Source of the DNA: Megalopta genalis
Lineage: Eukaryota; Arthropoda; Insecta; Hymenoptera; Halictidae
Reading direction: 5' to 3'
Length of the DNA: 64,000 nt
Assembly: GCF_051020955.1 (NCBI RefSeq)
Contig: NW_027476278.1
Location: 186,001-250,000 of the forward strand
Made by a program: the position numbers and the translations under genes
Shown: positions 1 through 13,665 of the stretch, in pieces
Layout: each line of letters opens with the position of its first letter
Position numbering within the stretch: the first letter of the stretch is position 1
The notes under the pieces: model-generated
Databases searched by the model: none
The model's input: only the letters and a program-made list of their open reading frames with translations
Told to the model about the DNA's origin: nothing

Positions 1-3000
1 ATACTGGTAATATACATCATGTAGCTTCAAATGCAGGCGAAACAAACGAGTCAGCTTCAAATCCATGCGAAACGAATGATTTGGCATCAAATACTTGTGA
101 TATAAATGATTTAGATTCAACTGCATGCGAGACAAACGAGTTGGGTTCAAATCCATGCGAAACACAGGATTTATATTCAAATGAATGCGAAGTAGAAGGC
201 TGATCTTCGAATCCATGCGAATCAAACGGCTTAGCTTCAAACCCTTGTGATATACATGATTTAGCTTCAACTGCATGCGAAACAGATGGTTCAGCTTCAA
301 ATACTTGTGATGAACATGATTTAGCTTCAACTGCATGCGAAACAAATCGTTTAGCTTCAAATACTTGTCACATATATGATTTAGCTTCAAATGCAGCCGA
401 AACAAACGAATTAGCTTCAAATCCATGCGAAACACATGATTTAGATTCAAATCAATGCGAAGTAGAAGACTTAGCTTCAAATACATGAGAAACATATGGT
501 TAGCTTCAAATCAATTGGAAGTAGAAGGCTTAGTTTCAAATCCATGCGAAACACATGGTTTAGCTTAATATTCATGCGAAATAAATGGTTTAGCTTCAAA
601 ACCTTTGATATACATGGTTTAGATTCAACTGCATGCGAAACAAACGCGTTAGCTTCAAATCCAAGCGAACCACATGATTTAGCTTCAAATCAATGCGAAG
701 TAGAAGGCTTATCATCAAATCCATGCGAATCAAACGGGTTAGCTTCAAACACTTGCGATATACATGATTTAGCTTCAACTGCATGCAAAACAAATGAGTA
801 AGCTTCAAATCCATGCGAAACACATGATTTAGCTTCAAATCAATGCGAAGCAGAAGTCTGATCTTCAAATCCATGCGAAACACATGATTTAGATTCAAAT
901 CAATGTGGAGTAGAAGACTTAGCTTCAAATACATGAGAAACATATGGTTAGCTTCAAATAAATTGGAAGTAGAAGGCTTAGCTACAAATCCAAGCGAAAC
1001 ACATGATTTAGATTCAAATCAATGCGAAGTAGAAGACTTAGCTTAAAATTCATGAGAAACATATGGTTAGCTTAAAATCAATTGGAAGTAGAAGGCTTAG
1101 CTTCAAATCCAAACGAAACACATGATTTGGATTCAACTCAATGCGAAGTAGAAGCCTTAGCATCAAATCCATGCGAAACGAATGGTTTAGCTTCAAATAC
1201 TTGCGAATATAAGTAATATAGCTTCAAATGCAGACGACACTAACGAGTTAGCTTCAAATCCATGCAAAAGACATGATTTACCTTCAAATCAATGCGAAGT
1301 AGAAGGCTTAGTTTGAAATCCATGCGAATCAAGTTCTTTAGCTTCAAATACTTATGTTATACATGATTTAGCTTCAACTGCTTGGGAAGCAAACGAGTTA
1401 ACTTCAAATCCTTTCAAAACACATGATTTAGCTTCAAATTCATTCGAAACACTTGGTTTAGCTTAATATTCTTGCCAAAAAAAAAGGTTCAGCTTCAAAT
1501 ACTTATGATATTCATGATTTAGTTTCAACTGCATGCGAAAAAAACGAGTTAGCTTCAAATCCAAGCGTAACACATGATTTAGCTTCATATCAATGCGAAG
1601 TAGAAGGCTTAGCTTCAAATCCATGCGAAACAAACGAGTCAACTTGAAATCCATGCGAAACAAATTATTTAGCTTCAAATACTTGCGATATAAGTGATAT
1701 AGCTTCAAATGCAGGCGGAACAAACAGTTAGCTTCAAATTCATGCGAAACACATGATTTAGCTTCAAATCAATGCGGAGTTAAAGGCTTAGCTTCAAATC
1801 CATGCGAATCAAATGGTTTAGCTTCAAAAACTTGTGATATACATGATTCAGATCCAAGTGCAGGCGAAACAACGAGTCAGCTTCAAATCCAAGCGAAACA
1901 CATGATTTAATTTCAAATCAATACGAAGAAGAAGGCTTAGCTTCAAATCCATGCGAAACAAATTGTTTAGCTTCCAATACTTGTGATATACATGATTTAG
2001 CTTCAACTGCATACCAAACAACGAGTTAGCTGCAAATCTAAGGGAAACACATGATTTAGCTGCAAATCCATGCGAAACGAATGGTTCAGCTCCAAATATT
2101 TGCGATATACATGATTTAGATTCAAATGCAGGCGAAACAAACGAGTTAGCTTTAAATCCATGCGGATCACATGATTTAGGTCCAAATCAAGGCGAAGTAG
2201 AAGGGTTAGCTCCGAATCAAATGGTTCAGCTTCAAATACTTGTGATATACATGATTTAGCTTCATCTGCATGCGACACAAACGAGTTAGCTTCAAATCCA
2301 TGCGAATCACATGATTTAGCTTCAAATCAATGCGAAGTAGAAGGCTTAGCTTCAAATACATGAGAAATAAATGGTTCAGCTTCAAATACTTGTGATATAC
2401 ATGATTTAGCTTCAAATGCATGCGAAACACATGATTTAGCTTCAAGTCCATGCGAAGTTGAAGGCTGATCTTCAAATCCATGCGAGACACATGATTTAAC
2501 TTCAAATACTTGCGATATAAATGATTTAGCTGCAACTGGAAGCGTAGCAAGCGCGTTAGCTTCAAATCCATGCGAAACCCATGATTTCTCTTCAAATCAA
2601 TGCGGAATAGAAGATATAGCTTCAAATGCATGCGAAACACATGATTTAGCTTCAAATCAATGCGAAGTAGAAGGTTTAGCTTGGAATCTATGCGAAACAA
2701 ATGATTTAGCTTCAACTGCATGCGAAGCAAACGAGTTAGATTGAAATCCATACGAATCACATGACTTAGCTTCAAATCAATGCGAAGTAGAAGGTTTAGA
2801 TTCGAATCCATGCGAAACAAATGATTTAGCTCCAAATACTTGCGATATATATGATTTAGCTGCAACTGGAAGCGAAACAAGCGAGTTAGCTTCAAATCCA
2901 TGCGAAACCCATGATTTCTCTTCGAATCAATGCGAAGTGGAAGGTTTAGCTTCGAATCCATTCGAAACAAATGATTTAGCTTCTAATACTTACGATATAA

Positions 3001-5046
3001 ATGATTTAGCTTCTACTGTAAGCGAAACAAGCGAGTTAGCTTCAAATCCAAGCGAAACACATGATTTAATTTCAAATCAATACGAAGAAGAAGGCTTAGC
3101 TTCAAATCCATGCGAAACAAATGGTTTAGCTTGAAATACTTGTGACATAAACGATATAGCTTCAAATGCATGCGTAACAAACGAGTTAGCTTCACATTCA
3201 TTCGAAACTCATGATTTAGCCTCAAATCAATGCGATGTAGAAGGTTTATCTTCAAGTCAATGCGAAACAAATGATTTAGCTCCAAATACTTGCGATATAA
3301 ATGATTTAGATTCAACTGCATGCGAAACAAACGAGTTAGCTTCAAATCCATGCGAAACACACGATTTAACTTCAAATCAATGCGAAGTAGAAGGCTTATC
3401 TACAAATCCATGCGAAACAAATGCTTTATCTTCATATACTTGTGAAATAAATGATTTAGTTCAAATGCTGGCGAAACAAACGAGTGAGGTTCAAATCCAT
3501 GCGAATCACATGATTTTCCTTCAAATCAGTGCGAAGTAGAAGGATTAGCATCAAATCCGTGCGAAACGCATGATTTAGCTTCAAATTCATGCGAAACACA
3601 TGGCTTAGCTTAATATTCATGCGAAACAGATGGTTTAGATACAGACACTTGTGATAAACATGATTTAGCTTCAACTGCATGAGAAACAAACGAGTTAGCT
3701 ACAAATACAAGCGAAACACATGATATAGCATCATATTAATGCGAAGGAGGAGGCTTAGCTTCAAATCCATGCGAACCGAATGATTTGGTTTCAGTGCTTG
3801 CGGATATAAGTAATTTACATTCAACTGCATGCGAAACAGACGAGTTATCTTCAAATCCATGCGAAACACATGATTTAGCTTCAAATCAATGCGAAGTAGG
3901 AGGCTTATCTTCGAATCCATGCGAAACAAATGGTTCAGCTTCAAATACTTGTGATATACGTGATTTAGCTTCAACAGCATGCGAAACAAACGAGTTAGCT
4001 TCAAATCCATGCGAAACTCATGATTTAGCTTCAAATCAATGGGAATTAGAAGGGTTATCTTGGAATCCATGCGAAACAAATGGTTTAGCTTCTAATACTT
4101 GTGGTATACATGATTTACCTTCAACAGCATGCGAAACAAACGAGTTAACTTCAAGTCCAAGCGAAATACATGATTTATCATCAAGTCAACGCGAAGTTGA
4201 CGGCTTAGCTTCAAATCCATGCGTAACGAATGATTTAGCTACACATACTTGAGAATATCAGTGCTATAGCTTCAAATGCAGGCGAAACAAACGAGTTAGC
4301 TTCAAAACCATGCGAAACGCATGATTTAGCATCTAATCAATGAGAAGTAGAAGGCTGATCTTCGCAATCCATGCGAAGTAAATGGTTTAGCTTCAAATAC
4401 TTGTGATACACTTGATTTAGCTTCAACAGCATGCGAAACAAACGAGTTAGCTTCAAATCCATGCGAAACACATGATTTAGCATCAAATCAATGCGATGTA
4501 GAAGGCTGATCTTCGAATCCATGCGAAGCAAATGGTTTAGCTTCAAATACTTGTGATATACGTGATTTAGCTTCAACAGCATGCGAAAGAAACGAGTTAG
4601 CTTCAAATCCATGCGAAATTCATGATTTAGCTTCAAATCAATGCGAATTAGAAGGGTTATCTTGGAATCCATGCGAAACATATGATATAGCTTCAAATAC
4701 TTGTGATATACATGATTTAGCTTCAACAGCATGCGAAACAGACGAGTTAGCTTCAAATTCATGCGAACACATGATTTAGCTTCAAATCAATGCGAAGTAG
4801 GAGGCTTATCTTCGAATCCATGCGAAACAAATGGTTTAGCTTCAAATACTTGTGATATACGTGATTTAGCTTCAACAGCATGCGAAACAAACGAGTTAGC
4901 TTCAAATCCATGCGAAACTCATGATTTAGCTTCAAATCAATGCGTATTAGAAGGGTTATCTTGGAATCCATGGGAAACAAATGGTTTAGCTTCTAATACT
5001 TGTGATATACATGATTTACCTTCAACAGCATGCGAAACAAACGAGT
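1..5046 (+). repeat. 7093-bp tandem duplication, first copy (visible part)
   Basis: Positions 1-5046 recur at 7094-12139 with a constant shift of 7093 bp. The match ends where ACGAGTTAGCTT (5041) faces ACGAGTTCGATA (12134). The few differences seen by eye include A/T at 4178/11271, G/C at 4588/11681 and C/A at 4999/12092. All the private indels and rare monomers are shared, so this is a recent segmental duplication inside old satellite. The true left edge lies outside the window. Confidence 0.92.
4356..4386 (+). repeat. Indel monomer C+ (31 bp) with CTTCGCAATCC
   Basis: This type C variant has an inserted C that turns TTCGAATCC into TTCGCAATCC, giving 31 bp. It is seen again near 11449, 12498, 16723, 22382, 24181 and 26946. 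It was not seen after about 27 kb, so it marks the left and middle domains. In each place it follows an A/B pair with the sequence CATCTAATCAATGAGAAG, which is part of the same copied block. Confidence 0.88.
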
Positions 5047-5940
5047 TAGCTTAAAATCCAAGCGAAACACATTGTTTAGCTTCAAAACAATGCGAAGTAG
5101 AAGACTGATCTTCGAATCCATGCTAAACAAATGGTTTAGCTTCAAATACTTGTGATATAAATTATTTAGCCTTAACAGCATGCGAAACAAACGAGTTCGC
5201 TTCAAATCCAAGCGAAACAAATTATTTAGCTTCAAATCAATGCGAAGTAGAAGGCGTAGTTTCAAATCCATGCGAAACAAATGGTTTAGCTCCAAATACT
5301 TGTAGTATACATAATTTAGCTTCAACTGCATGCGAAACAAACGAGTTCGCTTCAAATCCAAGCGGAACACATGATTTAGCTTCAAATCAATGGCTAGTAG
5401 AAGGCTGATCTTCGAATCCATGCGAAACAAATGGTTTAGCTTCAAATACTTGTGCCATACTTGACTTAGCTTCAACTCCATGCGAAACAAACGAGTTAGC
5501 TTCAAATCCATGCGAAACACATGATTTAGCTTCAAATCAATGCGAAGTAGAAGGGTTATATTCGAATCCATGCGAAACACATGATTTAGCTTCAATCAAT
5601 GCGAACTAGAAGGGTGATCTTCGAATCCATGCTAATCAAATGGTTTAGCTTCAAACACTTGTGATATACTTGATTTAGGTTCAACAACATGCGAAACAAA
5701 CGAGTTAGCATCAAATCCAGCGAAAAATATGCTTTAACGTCAAATCGACGTGAATTAGAAGGCTTAGCTTCAAATCCAAGCAAAACAAATTATTTAGCTT
5801 CAAATCAATGCGAAGTAGAAGGCGCAGTTTCAAATCCATGCGAAACAAATGGTTTAGCTTCAAAGACATGTGATATACATGATTTAGCTTCAACTGCATG
5901 CGAAACAAACGAGTTAGCTTCAAATCCATGCGAAAGACAT

Positions 5941-6090
5941 GATTTAGCATCAAATCAATGCGAAGTAGGAGGCTTATCTTCAAATCCATGCGAAACAATT
6001 CGTTTAGCTTCAAATACTTGTGATATACATGATTTAGCTTCAACAACATGCGAAACAAACTGGTTAGCTTCAAATCCATGCGAAACACAT
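5941..6090 (+). repeat. Single 150-bp unit duplicated in tandem, first copy
   Basis: The following 150 bp (6091-6240) carry the same private variants: GAAGTAGGAGGC, ACAATTCGT in type C, CAACAACATGC in type E and ACAAACTGG at its end. Few differences are visible (for example TCAATG against TCAACG in type B). It shows that single-unit unequal exchange occurs beside the larger block copies. Confidence 0.88.
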
Positions 6091-6240
6091 GATTTAGCAT
6101 CAAATCAACGCGAAGTAGGAGGCTTATCTTCAAATCCATGCGAAACAATTCGTTTAGCTTCAAATACTTGTGATATACATGATTTAGCTTCAACAACATG
6201 CGAAACAAACTGGTTAGCTTCAAATCCATGCAAAAGACAT
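6091..6240 (+). repeat. Single 150-bp unit duplicated in tandem, second copy
   Basis: This is the partner of 5941-6090. At its end the A monomer switches to CCATGCAAAAGACATG, showing that the match stops there. Confidence 0.88.
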
Positions 6241-7093
6241 GATTTACCTTCAAATCAATGCGAAGTAGAAGGCTTAGTTTGAAATCCATGCGAATAAAGA
6301 TCTTTAGCTGCAAATACTTATGATATACATGATTTAGCTTCAACTGCTTGGGAAGGAAACGAGTTTACTTCAAATCCATTCAAAACACATGATTTAGCTT
6401 CAAATCCATGCGAAACTCATGATTTAGTTTCAAATCAATGCGAAGTAGAAGGCTGATCTTCGAATCCATGCGAATCAAATGGGTTAGCTTCAAACACTTG
6501 TGATATACATAATATAGCTTCAACTGCAAGCGAAATAATCGAGTTAGCTTCAAACCCATGCTAAACACATGATTTAGCTTTAAATCAATGCGATGTAGGA
6601 GGCTGATCTTCGAATCCATGCGAATCAAATGATTTAGCTTCAAATACTTGTGATATGCGTGATTTTGCTTCAACTGCATGCAAAACCAACGAGTTAGCTT
6701 CAAATCCAAGCGAAACACATGATTCAGATTCAAATCAATGCGAAGTAGAAGGCTTAGCTTCAAATCCAGCGAAACGAATGATTTAGCTTCAAATACTTTC
6801 GAATATCTCTGATATAGCTTCAAATGCAGGTGAAACAAACGAGTTAGCTTTAAATCCATGCAAAAGACATGATTTACCTTCAAATCAATGCGAATTAGGA
6901 GGCTGATCTTCGAATCGACGCGAAACAGATGGTTTAACTTCAATTATATGTGATATGCATGATTTAGCTTCATATGCATGCGAAACAAACGAGTTAGCAT
7001 CAAATCCGTTCAAAACACTTGATTTAGCTTCAAATTCATTCGAAAGACATGGTTTAGCGTACTATTCATGGGAATCAAATGGTTCAGATTCAA

Positions 7094-10000
7094 ATACTGG
7101 TAATATACATCATGTAGCTTCAAATGCAGGCGAAACAAACGAGTCAGCTTCAAATCCATGCGAAACGAATGATTTGGCATCAAATACTTGTGATATAAAT
7201 GATTTAGATTCAACTGCATGCGAGACAAACGAGTTGGGTTCAAATCCATGCGAAACACAGGATTTATATTCAAATGAATGCGAAGTAGAAGGCTGATCTT
7301 CGAATCCATGCGAATCAAACGGCTTAGCTTCAAACCCTTGTGATATACATGATTTAGCTTCAACTGCATGCGAAACAGATGGTTCAGCTTCAAATACTTG
7401 TGATGAACATGATTTAGCTTCAACTGCATGCGAAACAAATCGTTTAGCTTCAAATACTTGTCACATATATGATTTAGCTTCAAATGCAGCCGAAACAAAC
7501 GAATTAGCTTCAAATCCATGCGAAACACATGATTTAGATTCAAATCAATGCGAAGTAGAAGACTTAGCTTCAAATACATGAGAAACATATGGTTAGCTTC
7601 AAATCAATTGGAAGTAGAAGGCTTAGTTTCAAATCCATGCGAAACACATGGTTTAGCTTAATATTCATGCGAAATAAATGGTTTAGCTTCAAAACCTTTG
7701 ATATACATGGTTTAGATTCAACTGCATGCGAAACAAACGCGTTAGCTTCAAATCCAAGCGAACCACATGATTTAGCTTCAAATCAATGCGAAGTAGAAGG
7801 CTTATCATCAAATCCATGCGAATCAAACGGGTTAGCTTCAAACACTTGCGATATACATGATTTAGCTTCAACTGCATGCAAAACAAATGAGTAAGCTTCA
7901 AATCCATGCGAAACACATGATTTAGCTTCAAATCAATGCGAAGCAGAAGTCTGATCTTCAAATCCATGCGAAACACATGATTTAGATTCAAATCAATGTG
8001 GAGTAGAAGACTTAGCTTCAAATACATGAGAAACATATGGTTAGCTTCAAATAAATTGGAAGTAGAAGGCTTAGCTACAAATCCAAGCGAAACACATGAT
8101 TTAGATTCAAATCAATGCGAAGTAGAAGACTTAGCTTAAAATTCATGAGAAACATATGGTTAGCTTAAAATCAATTGGAAGTAGAAGGCTTAGCTTCAAA
8201 TCCAAACGAAACACATGATTTGGATTCAACTCAATGCGAAGTAGAAGCCTTAGCATCAAATCCATGCGAAACGAATGGTTTAGCTTCAAATACTTGCGAA
8301 TATAAGTAATATAGCTTCAAATGCAGACGACACTAACGAGTTAGCTTCAAATCCATGCAAAAGACATGATTTACCTTCAAATCAATGCGAAGTAGAAGGC
8401 TTAGTTTGAAATCCATGCGAATCAAGTTCTTTAGCTTCAAATACTTATGTTATACATGATTTAGCTTCAACTGCTTGGGAAGCAAACGAGTTAACTTCAA
8501 ATCCTTTCAAAACACATGATTTAGCTTCAAATTCATTCGAAACACTTGGTTTAGCTTAATATTCTTGCCAAAAAAAAAGGTTCAGCTTCAAATACTTATG
8601 ATATTCATGATTTAGTTTCAACTGCATGCGAAAAAAACGAGTTAGCTTCAAATCCAAGCGTAACACATGATTTAGCTTCATATCAATGCGAAGTAGAAGG
8701 CTTAGCTTCAAATCCATGCGAAACAAACGAGTCAACTTGAAATCCATGCGAAACAAATTATTTAGCTTCAAATACTTGCGATATAAGTGATATAGCTTCA
8801 AATGCAGGCGGAACAAACAGTTAGCTTCAAATTCATGCGAAACACATGATTTAGCTTCAAATCAATGCGGAGTTAAAGGCTTAGCTTCAAATCCATGCGA
8901 ATCAAATGGTTTAGCTTCAAAAACTTGTGATATACATGATTCAGATCCAAGTGCAGGCGAAACAACGAGTCAGCTTCAAATCCAAGCGAAACACATGATT
9001 TAATTTCAAATCAATACGAAGAAGAAGGCTTAGCTTCAAATCCATGCGAAACAAATTGTTTAGCTTCCAATACTTGTGATATACATGATTTAGCTTCAAC
9101 TGCATACCAAACAACGAGTTAGCTGCAAATCTAAGGGAAACACATGATTTAGCTGCAAATCCATGCGAAACGAATGGTTCAGCTCCAAATATTTGCGATA
9201 TACATGATTTAGATTCAAATGCAGGCGAAACAAACGAGTTAGCTTTAAATCCATGCGGATCACATGATTTAGGTCCAAATCAAGGCGAAGTAGAAGGGTT
9301 AGCTCCGAATCAAATGGTTCAGCTTCAAATACTTGTGATATACATGATTTAGCTTCATCTGCATGCGACACAAACGAGTTAGCTTCAAATCCATGCGAAT
9401 CACATGATTTAGCTTCAAATCAATGCGAAGTAGAAGGCTTAGCTTCAAATACATGAGAAATAAATGGTTCAGCTTCAAATACTTGTGATATACATGATTT
9501 AGCTTCAAATGCATGCGAAACACATGATTTAGCTTCAAGTCCATGCGAAGTTGAAGGCTGATCTTCAAATCCATGCGAGACACATGATTTAACTTCAAAT
9601 ACTTGCGATATAAATGATTTAGCTGCAACTGGAAGCGTAGCAAGCGCGTTAGCTTCAAATCCATGCGAAACCCATGATTTCTCTTCAAATCAATGCGGAA
9701 TAGAAGATATAGCTTCAAATGCATGCGAAACACATGATTTAGCTTCAAATCAATGCGAAGTAGAAGGTTTAGCTTGGAATCTATGCGAAACAAATGATTT
9801 AGCTTCAACTGCATGCGAAGCAAACGAGTTAGATTGAAATCCATACGAATCACATGACTTAGCTTCAAATCAATGCGAAGTAGAAGGTTTAGATTCGAAT
9901 CCATGCGAAACAAATGATTTAGCTCCAAATACTTGCGATATATATGATTTAGCTGCAACTGGAAGCGAAACAAGCGAGTTAGCTTCAAATCCATGCGAAA

Positions 10001-12139
10001 CCCATGATTTCTCTTCGAATCAATGCGAAGTGGAAGGTTTAGCTTCGAATCCATTCGAAACAAATGATTTAGCTTCTAATACTTACGATATAAATGATTT
10101 AGCTTCTACTGTAAGCGAAACAAGCGAGTTAGCTTCAAATCCAAGCGAAACACATGATTTAATTTCAAATCAATACGAAGAAGAAGGCTTAGCTTCAAAT
10201 CCATGCGAAACAAATGGTTTAGCTTGAAATACTTGTGACATAAACGATATAGCTTCAAATGCATGCGTAACAAACGAGTTAGCTTCACATTCATTCGAAA
10301 CTCATGATTTAGCCTCAAATCAATGCGATGTAGAAGGTTTATCTTCAAGTCAATGCGAAACAAATGATTTAGCTCCAAATACTTGCGATATAAATGATTT
10401 AGATTCAACTGCATGCGAAACAAACGAGTTAGCTTCAAATCCATGCGAAACACACGATTTAACTTCAAATCAATGCGAAGTAGAAGGCTTATCTACAAAT
10501 CCATGCGAAACAAATGCTTTATCTTCATATACTTGTGAAATAAATGATTTAGTTCAAATGCTGGCGAAACAAACGAGTGAGGTTCAAATCCATGCGAATC
10601 ACATGATTTTCCTTCAAATCAGTGCGAAGTAGAAGGATTAGCATCAAATCCGTGCGAAACGCATGATTTAGCTTCAAATTCATGCGAAACACATGGCTTA
10701 GCTTAATATTCATGCGAAACAGATGGTTTAGATACAGACACTTGTGATAAACATGATTTAGCTTCAACTGCATGAGAAACAAACGAGTTAGCTACAAATA
10801 CAAGCGAAACACATGATATAGCATCATATTAATGCGAAGGAGGAGGCTTAGCTTCAAATCCATGCGAACCGAATGATTTGGTTTCAGTGCTTGCGGATAT
10901 AAGTAATTTACATTCAACTGCATGCGAAACAGACGAGTTATCTTCAAATCCATGCGAAACACATGATTTAGCTTCAAATCAATGCGAAGTAGGAGGCTTA
11001 TCTTCGAATCCATGCGAAACAAATGGTTCAGCTTCAAATACTTGTGATATACGTGATTTAGCTTCAACAGCATGCGAAACAAACGAGTTAGCTTCAAATC
11101 CATGCGAAACTCATGATTTAGCTTCAAATCAATGGGAATTAGAAGGGTTATCTTGGAATCCATGCGAAACAAATGGTTTAGCTTCTAATACTTGTGGTAT
11201 ACATGATTTACCTTCAACAGCATGCGAAACAAACGAGTTAACTTCAAGTCCAAGCGAAATACATGATTTTTCATCAAGTCAACGCGAAGTTGACGGCTTA
11301 GCTTCAAATCCATGCGTAACGAATGATTTAGCTACACATACTTGAGAATATCAGTGCTATAGCTTCAAATGCAGGCGAAACAAACGAGTTAGCTTCAAAA
11401 CCATGCGAAACGCATGATTTAGCATCTAATCAATGAGAAGTAGAAGGCTGATCTTCGCAATCCATGCGAAGTAAATGGTTTAGCTTCAAATACTTGTGAT
11501 ACACTTGATTTAGCTTCAACAGCATGCGAAACAAACGAGTTAGCTTCAAATCCATGCGAAACACATGATTTAGCATCAAATCAATGCGATGTAGAAGGCT
11601 GATCTTCGAATCCATGCGAAGCAAATGGTTTAGCTTCAAATACTTGTGATATACGTGATTTAGCTTCAACAGCATGCGAAACAAACGAGTTAGCTTCAAA
11701 TCCATGCGAAATTCATGATTTAGCTTCAAATCAATGCGAATTAGAAGGGTTATCTTGGAATCCATGCGAAACATATGATATAGCTTCAAATACTTGTGAT
11801 ATACATGATTTAGCTTCAACAGCATGCGAAACAGACGAGTTAGCTTCAAATTCATGCGAACACATGATTTAGCTTCAAATCAATGCGAAGTAGGAGGCTT
11901 ATCTTCGAATCCATGCGAAACAAATGGTTTAGCTTCAAATACTTGTGATATACGTGATTTAGCTTCAACAGCATGCGAAACAAACGAGTTAGCTTCAAAT
12001 CCATGCGAAACTCATGATTTAGCTTCAAATCAATGCGTATTAGAAGGGTTATCTTGGAATCCATGGGAAACAAATGGTTTAGCTTCTAATAATTGTGATA
12101 TACATGATTTACCTTCAACAGCATGCGAAACAAACGAGT
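7094..12139 (+). repeat. 7093-bp tandem duplication, second copy
   Basis: This is the near-identical partner of 1-5046, including a run of nine A at 8570-8578 (partner 1477-1485), the 31-bp D+ near 8279 and the C+ near 11449. Its right end joins a block that is shared instead with the 16.2-18.7 kb segment. It contains sub-blocks with the D-E dimer pattern and the ancestral D monomers with TTGCGATATAAATG. Confidence 0.92.
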
Positions 12140-13665
12140 TCGATACAAATCCTTGCGAAACACATGATTTAGCTTCAAATCAATGCGAAGTACATGGGTT
12201 ATCTTCGAATCCATGCGAAACAAATTGTTTAACTTCAAATACTTGTAATATACATGATTTATCTTCAACAGCATGCGAAACAAACGAGTTCGATTCAAAT
12301 CCATGCGAAACACATGGTTTAGTTTCAAATCAATGCGAAGTGGAAGGCTTATCCTCGAATCCATGCGAAACGTATAGTTTAGGTGCAAAAACTTGTGATA
12401 TACATGATTCAGCTTCAACTGCTTGCGAAACAAACGAGTTAGCTTCAAATCCATGCGAAACATATGAATTAGCATCTAATCAATGAGAAGTAGAAGGCTG
12501 ATCTTCGCAATCCATGCGAAGTAAATGGTTTAGCTTCAAATACTTGTGATACACTTGATTTAGCTTCAACAGCATGCGAAAAAAACGAGTTAGCTTCAAA
12601 TGCAAGCGAAACACATGATTTAGCCTCAAATCAATGCGAAGTAGAAGCCTTAGCTTCAAATCCGTGCGAATCAAATGTTGTAGCTTCAAATACTTGTGAC
12701 ATTCATGATTTAGCTTCAAATCAATGCGAAGTAGAAGGCTTAGCTTCAAATCCGTGCGAATCAAACGTTGTAGCTTCAAATACTTGTGGTATTTATGATT
12801 TAGCTTCAACTGCATGCGCAACAGATGGTTCAGCTCCAAATACTTGTGATGAACATGATTTAGCTTCAACTGCATGCGAATCAATTGTTTTAGCACCAAA
12901 TACTTGTGATATACATGATTTTGCTTCAAATGCAGGCGAAACGAACGAGTAAGCTTCAAATCCATGCGAAACACATGATTTAGATTCAAATCAATGCGAA
13001 GTAGAAGACAGCTTCAAATACATGAGAAACATATGGTTAGCTTCAAATCAATTGGAAGTAGAAGGCTTAGTTTCAAATCCATGCGAAACACATGGTTTAG
13101 CTTAATATTCATGCGAAATAAATGGTTTAGCATCAAAACTTTTGATAAACATGATTTAGATTCAACTGCATGCGAAAGAAACGCGTGAGCTTCAAATCCA
13201 AGCGAACCACATGATTTAGCTTCAAATCAATGCGAAGTAGAAGGCTTATCATCAAATCCATGCGAATCAAACGTGTTAGCTTCAAACACTTGTGATATAC
13301 ATGATTGAGCTTCAACTGCATGCAAAACAAACGAGTTAGCTTCAGATCCATGCAAAACACATGATTTAGCTTCAAATTCATTCGAAACACTTGGTTTAGC
13401 TTAATATCCATGCCAAACAAAAGGTTCAGCTACAAATACTTATGATATACATGATTTAGCTTCAACTGCATGCGAAAAAAACGAGTTAGCTTCAAATGCA
13501 AGCGAACAAATGATTTAGCTTAAAATCAATGCGAAGCCGATGGCTGATCGTCGAATCCGTGCGAAACGAATGGTTTAGCTTCTACTACTTGTGATATACA
13601 TGATTTAGCTTCAACTGCATACGAAACAAACGAGTTAGCATCAAATACAAGCGAAACACATGATT
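10958..13665 (+). repeat. Block copied to 16232-18698, longer version
   Basis: Positions 10958-12499 recur at 16232-17773 (shift 5274) and 12728-13665 recur at 17761-18698 (shift 5033). The change of shift means this copy has about 241 bp (eight monomers plus one base, within roughly 12487-12727) that the other lacks. The first part is also present at 3865-5046 within the 7.1-kb duplicate. The block includes monomers with GTACATGGGTTATC and CGTATAGTTTAGG that help to track it. Confidence 0.88.

Larger units (their letters stand above)
5047..7093 (+). repeat. Unduplicated remainder of the 7093-bp period
   Basis: This stretch lies between the two copies of the 7.1-kb duplication and has no second copy in the window. 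It is ordinary A-E satellite with several indels, and no gene is visible. It includes a local one-unit duplication (5941-6090 and 6091-6240) marked by the private variant ACAATTCGTTTAGC, and rare monomers with GGTAATATACATCATG at the right end that also open the window at base 1. Confidence 0.85.
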
